Part shown: positions 58,301 through 64,000 of the stretch, in pieces
Layout of the letters: each line of letters begins with the position of its first letter
Numbering within the stretch: the stretch's first letter is position 1
Source of the DNA: Meghimatium bilineatum
Taxonomy: Eukaryota; Mollusca; Gastropoda; Stylommatophora; Philomycidae
Reading direction: 5' to 3'
Assembly (NCBI GenBank): GCA_034231615.1
Contig: CM067318.1
Span: 38,473,382-38,537,381, forward strand
Length of the DNA stretch: 64,000 nucleotides
Notes under the pieces: generated by a model
Databases searched by the model: none
Told to the model about the DNA's origin: nothing
What the model saw: only the letters and a program-made list of their open reading frames with translations
Made by a program: the position numbers and the translations under genes

Positions 58301-61029
58301 TTCCTTTTCAAAACTATCTTATAAGGAACAGTTGAGGTCGAAGAAGAAGAAGAGATCAGAAGAAAGTATGGATTAATAATTAATATTAAAGAGCGGACAG
58401 GATTAAGATTATTCACACTTAAGCAAGGAACTAAGAACAGGTAGGCCTGGAAGCATTTTTGTGCTGATGTTTCCAGAGTGACACCCCTACGACACTGAAG
58501 GGTTATGGGTTTGATGATAAATTTGTATAACAAAGTTTTAAAAAAAAATAACACACTTTAATGAGCACTCACTTATAGGTCAGTCGTTTTCCTGGAACTT
58601 TCTTGATAATGTTCATCTTGTAATAATATCTACAGTTCATAGAATATATGTATTATTATAAACTATACCTTCTGAAAATATATAGTTTTACAAACTATAT
58701 CCACACAAAAAAAATATTCATATGAATTGTATTGATTATAATCACAAAAGTAAATAGATTTCAATTTTGCAAACTATCTATCTTTTCAACATGTCACAAG
58801 ATGAAGACTATCATAATACATCTTTGTGAATTGAGATGAGAAAGAGAATTCTTAGAAGTTATATAGAACCAATTCTGATGTATGGAAGTGAATCGTGGAT
58901 ACTCAGAAGAATGGTGAAACATTATATAGAGTCAGCAGAGATGTGGTTTTATAGAAGAATGTTAAGAACGCCATTGACTGATATAAAGTGTAATAAAGAT
59001 ATCTCGAAAGAAGTTAATTCAAAAAGACAACTGCTTGCTAGCATCAGAAAGAGACAGTCCATATTTGTTGGGCATGTCATGAGAAGAAGAAAGATGGAAC
59101 ACATTCTAACAACGGGCAAGTTGAAGAGCAAGAGAGGTAGGGGAAGATCAAGAGAGAAGATGCTTGACAACCTAGCAATGTGGCATGGGAGAACATTAGT
59201 ATTGGAAATGATTGACAGCACATGAAATAGAAGACTGAGAAAATACATGATAACCAATGCCACACGTCAAGGACCATAATAAGAAAAACTAGATCCATCC
59301 ATCCAGCCATCCAACCATTCATCCATCCATCGTCTGTTTTGCTGTGAGACGTCGCAGGATTGAATGACGATCGGTTTTCGGGCTATAAACATGTTTCATG
59401 TTTGCACGCTTGATATGCAGTAATAATGTGAGGTCTCATAACGGTAGTAACTCCTCCAATCCACCGTCTTCTTAATCTTCCTCTGTATCTTGTTGTTTCC
59501 AATTTCATGTTGAATGTGATGTATGCATCAGATCATCGTCTATCAAAGATGTTTCTCTATTGTGAGTTGAAGATGGGCAAATACAAATAAGGTAGGAAGG
59601 TTACTGAAGAAAACTGTCAATATAAAATAATAAAATATAGAAAATAATAAAACAAAGAACAAATACAATTGTCAACATGTCGGCCCAAATGGACCTTTAT
59701 CAAGACAACAAAAAACAGTTAAGAACACAAAACCATAACGAATATAAACAAAATGGCCTGGAGAATGATTTCTCTCACCAGAAAATCATCACAAAGTAAC
59801 AGATCCAGCGCAACACAATTTTAATAAGTGCATATTGATGCATTGAATATGTATAAATTATGAAATACTAAAAGATGAAAGATGTACAACTAAAGAAAGG
59901 GGACACCACATAGCATTGCCAAGAACCGGGGGGGGGGAGGGGGGTAAGTGGGCGACGGGAGATAAAAGGGAATTGGGCATATGCCTTGAAGGTGGGCTAA
60001 AAGAAGTGCTACAAGGACTCATTATAAATCGCACCGAATGCCTTTGAAATAGACTAAGATACATGGGAAAAACATACACACACAAAAAAAGTTACATGTC
60101 GCTCAACAGATAAAAATACGGCACATCATCTCACACAAAGAGATGTCCAGAAGCTCAACAGAGGAGAGTTGCTCGAAAGTCACGGATATATATAAAAACC
60201 CATCTATAATGGTCATCCCATACCCGAACTGTCCAAGGATATTTGCGGTCAGAATAAGGTTTAGGGTTTATTACCCATCTACGGATACATAGTCAAGGAG
60301 ATAACTCTAACTGAATTTTATAAAGTGGATGTAACACATGGAATCATCATCTTGTCATACTTTCTATCACAGAAATTTGTATCAATAATTTGTAGACCAA
60401 AAAAATTAATGAAAAAAGGAGATGCTATCACAGGTATATGAAATATCACAGGCATATGAAATATGACACGGGCATATGAAATATGACACGGACATATGAA
60501 ATATGACACAGGCATATGAAATAACACAGGCATATGAAATATGACAAGCATATGAAATATCACAGACATATGAAATATGACACGGACATATGAAATATGA
60601 CACATGCTTATGAAATATCACAGGCATATGAAATATCATAAGCATATGACACAGGCATATGAAATAACAAAAGCATATGACACAGGCATATGAAATAACA
60701 AAAGCATATGACACAGGCATATGACACAGGCATATGAAACAGGAATATGAAACAGGGATATGAAACAGGAATATGAAACAGGAATATGAAACAGGAATAT
60801 GAGGTCGGCATATGAGATATAAGACAGACATTACGAGATTACCTGAGAGCCCTGGATAGCTTCTCGTATGTCATATTGGACCTGTTCTTCTGCTTTCCCC
60901 AAGCATCAGCCAGGTTTGTTGGGTTCAAGATGCGAAATGTAAGCTCATCTTCTGACTCCCAACACACCAGATCTGCATACTTGACATCCTGTAACAGCTG
61001 GTAGACAAACTCCCACAGCAGCCGACAAA
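53954..61029 (-). CDS. ETV6: ETS-domain transcription factor, ETV6/Yan type (5' exons outside window)
   Basis: Minus-strand exons 61029-60843, 58629-58573, 55325-53954 join in frame with GT-AG introns. The first two plus the first codons of the third encode a complete ETS domain: CRLLWEFVYQLLQDVKYADL ... FRILNPTNLADAWGKQKNRS ... MTYEKLSRALR|YYYKMNIIKKVPGKRLTYK|FLQHP. The CRLLW start, NMTYEK and YYK-NII spacing match ETV6 (TEL) and insect Yan rather than ETS1 or ELK. The last 456 residues are Ser/His-rich and disordered-looking, with SP/TP sites. They include PEDLSLK, a PxDLS-type CtBP-binding motif, and two psi-K-x-E SUMO-like sites (LKRE, LKQE), all near the C-terminus. Family members are nuclear repressors controlled by MAPK and usually carry an N-terminal PNT/SAM domain. 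I find none in 61-64 kb, so it should lie further right. Confidence 0.92.
55477..55690 (+). repeat. SINE-A copy, its tail grading into the 37-bp array
   Basis: GGGATCTGAAAGAGGAACAA ... AGCCAAGCTGTAAACTATGA GACACTCTGTTATCTACATT. The expected CATTCCGTTCTCCGGACTAC tail is replaced by array units. Confidence 0.8.
55690..56420 (+). repeat. 37-bp minisatellite (about 19 copies) in the ETV6-like intron
   Basis: Unit CTACATTGGAAGCACATCTA plus TTTGTTCTATCTGTTCT. 37 is one more than a multiple of 3, and no stop occurs, so all three plus frames stay open for 178-231 codons. These ORFs are artefacts. Confidence 0.96.
56425..56760. other. Intron spacer, nothing recognised
   Basis: AT-rich. Confidence 0.4.
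56765..57190 (+). repeat. ~23-bp minisatellite (CCTGGCATGACCGGACATAA)
   Basis: About 18 diverged copies with CAC spacer. Minus-frame Cys/Val/Met-rich ORFs here are artefacts. Confidence 0.92.
57326..57352 (-). other. Hammerhead-like core, left arm
   Basis: Minus strand ATGATGA, AGGCTTTTTAGTC, GAAAC. First core base is A instead of C; GAAA intact. Confidence 0.4.
58169..58192 (+). other. Hammerhead-like core, right arm
   Basis: CTGATGA intact; GGCT-TTTT-AGTC stem with one G-U; GAAAC replaced by AAAAC. Confidence 0.4.
58450..58525 (+). repeat. Family-D repeat
   Basis: CCTACGACACTGAAGGGTTA TGGGTTTGAT; also at 62036-62110 and 62440-62505. GGGTTTGATACC in the last copy resembles a tRNA B box, so a tRNA-derived SINE is possible. 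Confidence 0.55.
58573..58629 (-). CDS. ETV6: ETV6-like 57-bp exon (ETS recognition-helix end and wing)
   Basis: Completes the split Arg, then YYYKMNIIKKVPGKRLTY plus two bases. Acceptor CTGTAG, donor TATAA|GTGAGT. Too short for ORF finders. Confidence 0.93.
   Translation of the reverse strand: MLLQDEHYQESSRKTTDL
58836..59270 (+). mobile_element. LINE RT C-terminus and tail, open frame
   Basis: 129 codons, MRKRILRSYIEPILMYGSES, FYRRMLRTPLTDIKC, RKRQSIFVGHVMRRRKMEHI, GKLKSKRGRGRSREKMLDNL. Better preserved than its relative at 30115-30470, but RT and endonuclease are missing. Antisense within the ETV6-like intron. Confidence 0.82.
59300..60420. other. ETV6-like intron, mostly unassigned
   Basis: A CATC/CATCCAT simple repeat near 59288-59330. 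CTTGATAAAGGTCC (minus, about 59695) resembles the Penelope-type end motif. A G-run lies at 59929-59944. No exon seen. Confidence 0.4.
60425..60825 (+). repeat. ~20-bp minisatellite (GGCATATGAAATATGACACA)
   Basis: About 22 copies, 13-21 bp. Ends 17 bp from the ETS exon donor at 60842. Confidence 0.93.
60843..61029 (-). CDS. ETV6: ETV6-like exon with most of the ETS domain
   Basis: Acceptor CGTTCTTCAG, donor CTCAG|GTAATC. 187 bp encoding CRLLWEFVYQLLQDVKYADL to YEKLSRAL. Flanked on both sides by minisatellites (60425-60825 and 61105-61565). Confidence 0.94.
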
Positions 61030-61104
61030 CTGAAGAACGAAGAAGAAATTATGTCAGATCTGTAGATGCTGTTACAGAGCGATTCTGTAAGGACAATAAC
61101 AAGT

Positions 61105-61565
61105 TTGAACAACTGTAGGACAATAACAGGGTTGAACTATTGTAGGATAATAAGAGGGTTGAAGGATTGTGGGATAATAAGAGGGTTGAAGGACTGTAGG
61201 ACAATAAGAGGGTTGAAGGACTGTAGGATAATAAGAGGGTTGAAGGAATGTAGGACAATAAGAGGGTTGAAGGACTGTAGGATAATAAGAGGGTTGAAGG
61301 ACTGTAGGACAATAAGAGGGTTGAAGGACTGTAGGATAATAAGAGGGTTGAAGGAATGTAGGACAATAAGAGGGTTGAAGGACTGTAGGATAATAAGAGG
61401 GTTGAAGGACTGTAGAGCAATAAGAGGGTGGAAAGATTGTAGAACAATAAGAAGGTTGAAGGACTGTAGAACAATAAGAGGGTGGAAGGATTGCAGGAAA
61501 ATAAGAGGGTTGAAGGATTGTAGGAAAATAAGAGGGTTGAAGGACTAGGATAATAAAAGGGTTGG
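61105..61565 (+). repeat. 27-bp minisatellite (about 17 copies)
   Basis: Unit GTTGAAGGACTGTAGGATAA plus TAAGAGG, with GGATAATAAG/GGACAATAAG alternating. ORFs of 141-189 codons across it are artefacts. Starts about 75 bp upstream of the ETS exon acceptor. Confidence 0.95.
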
Positions 61566-61611
61566 CGGACTGTATAAAATAAGTCTTCTTGTTTGAGCTT
61601 TCATGAAAATG

Positions 61612-61905
61612 TAATTCTAGTATATCCCCTACTGACTTCATAATTCTAGTATATTCCTTACAGACTTTATAATTCTAGTATATTCCTTACAGACTTTATA
61701 ATTCTAGTATATCCCCTACTGGCTTTATAATTCTAGTATATTCCTTACAGACTTTATAATTCTAATATATTCCTTACAGACTTTATAATTCTAGTATATT
61801 CCTTACAGACTTTATAATTGTAGTATATTCCTTACAGACTTTATAATTGTAGTATATTCCTTACAGACTTTATAATTGTAGTATATTCCTTACTGACTTT
61901 ATAAA
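61612..61905 (+). repeat. 29-bp minisatellite (10 copies)
   Basis: Unit ATAATTCTAGTATATTCCTT plus ACAGACTTT. Confidence 0.95.
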
Positions 61906-62035
61906 CAACCTGTTTGTTCTAAAACATCTCCAGTTACGGCCATTTTTGAATAATATAAATATGCCTATATAACTGATGCATTTTTCGCTCCATTTGAGAG
62001 CGGACATTACGTCATTCACTGAGAACATGACAGGC

Positions 62036-62110
62036 ATTGTGCAATTTTTATGTTGATGTTTCCAAAGTGGCCTTCCCTATGGACCTGAAGGGTTATGGGT
62101 TTGATGATGT
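62036..62110 (+). repeat. Family-D repeat
   Basis: GATGTTTCCAAAGTGGCCTT ... CTGAAGGGTTATGGGTTTGA. Confidence 0.55.
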
Positions 62111-62175
62111 TGCTGAAGTGGGCTATTTGAATCTTGGACAATCATCATTAAATTGTGAGAACATAAATTGTAGCA

Positions 62176-62430
62176 TTAAAAAAAATAGGATGAATTCTCA
62201 GCATATCTCTCTTCAACGCCCAACACAGTACATATGACAGAAATCAGAGCAATCCAGTTCCAGCGATGTGATGCTAATGTGTGTAATTCTTGCACGGTGT
62301 TGAGATCCATATTCATACCATCTTTTATGGTTATGAAGAGTCTCTCTCTTGGTCTTCCTCTTTTTCTTTCTCCTTCTGGTACCCGTTTAAATGTTTTTAG
62401 TGATTGTATAGAATCCTCAGAGTAATTACC
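62176..62430 (-). mobile_element. LINE tail fragment
   Basis: PEGERKRGRPRERLFITIKD, NTVQELHTLASHRWNWIALI on the minus strand. Same family as 1250-1735. Confidence 0.75.
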
Positions 62431-62439
62431 CTCATCATC

Positions 62440-62505
62440 ATAAACATCTGGATGCAGAGTGTCACCCCTACGAACCTGAAGGGTTACGGGTTTGATACCA
62501 TGGAC
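62440..62505 (+). repeat. Family-D repeat
   Basis: GAGTGTCACCCCTACGAACC TGAAGGGTTACGGGTTTGATACC. Confidence 0.55.
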
Positions 62506-62509
62506 CAAA

Positions 62510-62839
62510 ATGATCGCTAAAAGAGACATCCTGACAGAAATGAAAGTAAAAGAAAACTGGCTAGACAACAATGTGCACTCTAGAAAATTACAATATTTTG
62601 ACCATATTAAATAACAACAGCCGAAATAAGACCACAACGAAGTGGCCATCGATGATTCCAGGTAACGTAAAAGAGGAAGGCCATGAAGAAGATGGGCGCA
62701 ATATATTATAGGCCATCTGATCTTGACACTCACAGAAGAGAAAAAAAACCACGAATTTATAAAGGTATTAATGACTGCTACAACCAGTCCAAGACATGAG
62801 GTTATTATGGCAAAATATGCCGTAATCTGGGGTTTTATT
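62510..62839 (+). mobile_element. LINE tail fragment
   Basis: Broken frames: RKLQYFDHIK, RKRGRP, HEVIMAKYAVIWGFINKN. Basic LINE C-terminus. SINE-A inserted at its right end. Confidence 0.65.
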
Positions 62840-62851
62840 AATAAAAACAAC

Positions 62852-63135
62852 CGCCCGTGTGTTGACTGGGCCCGAAAGGGGAGCAAATAATAGCAAAACT
62901 GTTGACCTTCCACGCATGTCGTAAAAGGCAACTGAGGAGGTTATTGGATGGAGTTAGCTGTCCCATCCCATATAGGGTCAGTGACCCAAAGCCATGCTGA
63001 AGTCGAATGCGTTAGGCCGAAAGGCGCAGATATCACAGCAATGCTGTAAACCACGAAACAACGCATTCCGTTATCCGGAATACATCCTGCTAATCTGCAG
63101 GAGTTTGAGAACGAACGCTTGAGAAGAAGAAGAAG
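62852..63135 (+). repeat. SINE-A, full length, perfect 12-bp target-site duplication
   Basis: CGCCCGTGTGTTGACTGGGC ... GTTTGAGAACGAACGCTTGA GAAGAAG. AATAAAAACAAC at 62840-62851 and 63136-63147. Confidence 0.95.
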
Positions 63136-63147
63136 AATAAAAACAAC

Positions 63148-63493
63148 CTTCAGAACGAATATTAAGGAAAACGACATTTAAAACAAAACTTTTAGTATTA
63201 GAAATTTAGCAAAAACATGAGTTAACTGTCTCTACACTTACTGATATTCTAAAACAGTGGTCAACTGTGCCCACTACTGATATTCGAAAAAACGCCAACA
63301 AAAGTCTCATGGAATCAATGGAATTGCAATTAATGAGTGACCTTTTTTGGGCAAGACTTTCCTTGGTGAAGACATATATCAGGATAGTTGCTTTATTTAT
63401 ATGCATTATATAGTCTAGAGTTGCTTGAATTTTTCCAAATGCGTTTTTGGGGTTATTTCTAAAATGTTAGTGATAACAGCGGTGGCCAGTTTT
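63148..63493. other. Spacer between two SINE-A copies, nothing recognised
   Basis: AT-rich. AACTGTCTCTACACTTACTG/ TCAACTGTGCCCACTACTG shows a weak doubled TGATATTC segment. Confidence 0.4.
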
Positions 63494-63505
63494 AATTTAA
63501 AAAAT

Positions 63506-63786
63506 CGCCCGTGTTTTGCCGGGGACCGAAAGGCGAGCAAAGAATAGCAACACTGTTTACCTTCCACGCATGTCGTAAAATACGACTAAGGAGGTTATGG
63601 GATGGAGTTGGCTGTCCCATCCCATATAGGGTCAGTGACCCAAAGCCACGCTGAAGTAGGATGTGTTAGGCCGAAAGGCGCAGATATCGCAGCAATGCTG
63701 TAAACCATGACACAACGCATTCCGTTCTCCGGACTACATCCTGCTAATCTGCAGGAGTTTGAGAACGAACGCAGAAGAAGAAGAAG
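63506..63786 (+). repeat. SINE-A, full length, perfect 12-bp target-site duplication
   Basis: CGCCCGTGTTTTGCCGGGGA ... GAACGAACGCAGAAGAAGAA G. AATTTAAAAAAT at 63494-63505 and 63787-63798. The best consensus-like copy in the window, 281 bp. Confidence 0.96.
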
Positions 63787-64000
63787 AATTTAAAAAATGA
63801 TAGTCTGTTGGGTACAATACAAGAATCAGTGGACAAATTGGCAACAAGCCAACTTTTAAATTTCATATGTTTTTGCATTATCTGGGAAACTTAAAACGTC
63901 GTAACTTAAAATACCGATCTAGCGATTTGCGCGCAATGAACTGGCGATCCACCTCCCACTCAGTGTGCAGCGGGCACGTCGAGTGGTCAGGCTCTCTCCT

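Noticed and set aside
58836..59225. 129-codon ORF as a host gene
   Set aside because: The sequence is a LINE RT C-terminus (YGSESW, RGRGRSREK) with decayed relatives elsewhere in the window.
61049..61641. ORFs of 141-189 codons on both strands
   Set aside because: Artefacts of the 27-bp array at 61105-61565.
1..64000. tRNA, rRNA or other structured RNA genes
   Set aside because: I found no cloverleaf with both boxes and an acceptor stem. Only weak B-box-like GGGTTTGATACC at about 62490, reported as part of family D.

Overview
This is eukaryotic, intron-rich, AT-rich genomic DNA. Single codons are split by GT-AG introns, genes span tens of kilobases, and most of the window is decayed LINEs, SINEs and minisatellites. 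The coding exons look lophotrochozoan. Together with the LINE types (RNase-H-bearing LINEs, and LINEs ending in basic RGRPR/W tails), I would guess a mollusc. That is inference, not proof. There is no bacterial, organellar or viral gene content.

Three protein-coding genes can be reconstructed by hand from spliced exons. (1) A FoxN1/4 forkhead factor lies on the minus strand (exons 2442-3282 and 604-809). Its forkhead domain is cut by the left window edge. (2) SF3A2, the splicing factor 3A subunit 2 of the U2 snRNP, lies on the plus strand (eight coding exons, 19877-42111, 334 residues). It appears complete apart from non-coding 5' exons. (3) An ETS factor of the ETV6/Yan type lies on the minus strand (exons 61029-60843, 58629-58573, 55325-53954). 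Its ETS domain and C-terminus are complete, and its N-terminal part lies beyond the right edge. The three genes have no shared pathway beyond nuclear gene expression.

Layout: 0-3.3 kb FoxN1/4 exons; 3.3-15.6 kb its probable upstream region plus LINE and SINE debris, including a 1.9-kb LINE with an 11-bp target-site duplication; 15.6 kb a candidate SF3A2 promoter; 19.8-42.1 kb SF3A2, with introns packed with LINE and SINE pieces, a Tigger/pogo DNA transposon and several minisatellites; 42-54 kb intergenic repeats; 54-61 kb the ETS gene, with a 1-kb inverted repeat in its intron; 61-64 kb repeats, including two full SINEs with perfect 12-bp target-site duplications.

The most striking non-gene signal is repeated local tandem amplification of recognisable parent sequences: an exon-5 splice junction of SF3A2 (11 extra TTTCAG|GTATG junctions), a LINE segment (six near-identical 104-bp copies), a SINE hairpin (about 13 copies), a LINE 3' end, and a SINE tail. 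By my tally tandem arrays fill roughly 10 kb of the 64 kb. Two short interspersed families (called SINE-A and SINE-B here) share the same 3' tail, which ends in GAA repeats, and several copies have clear target-site duplications.
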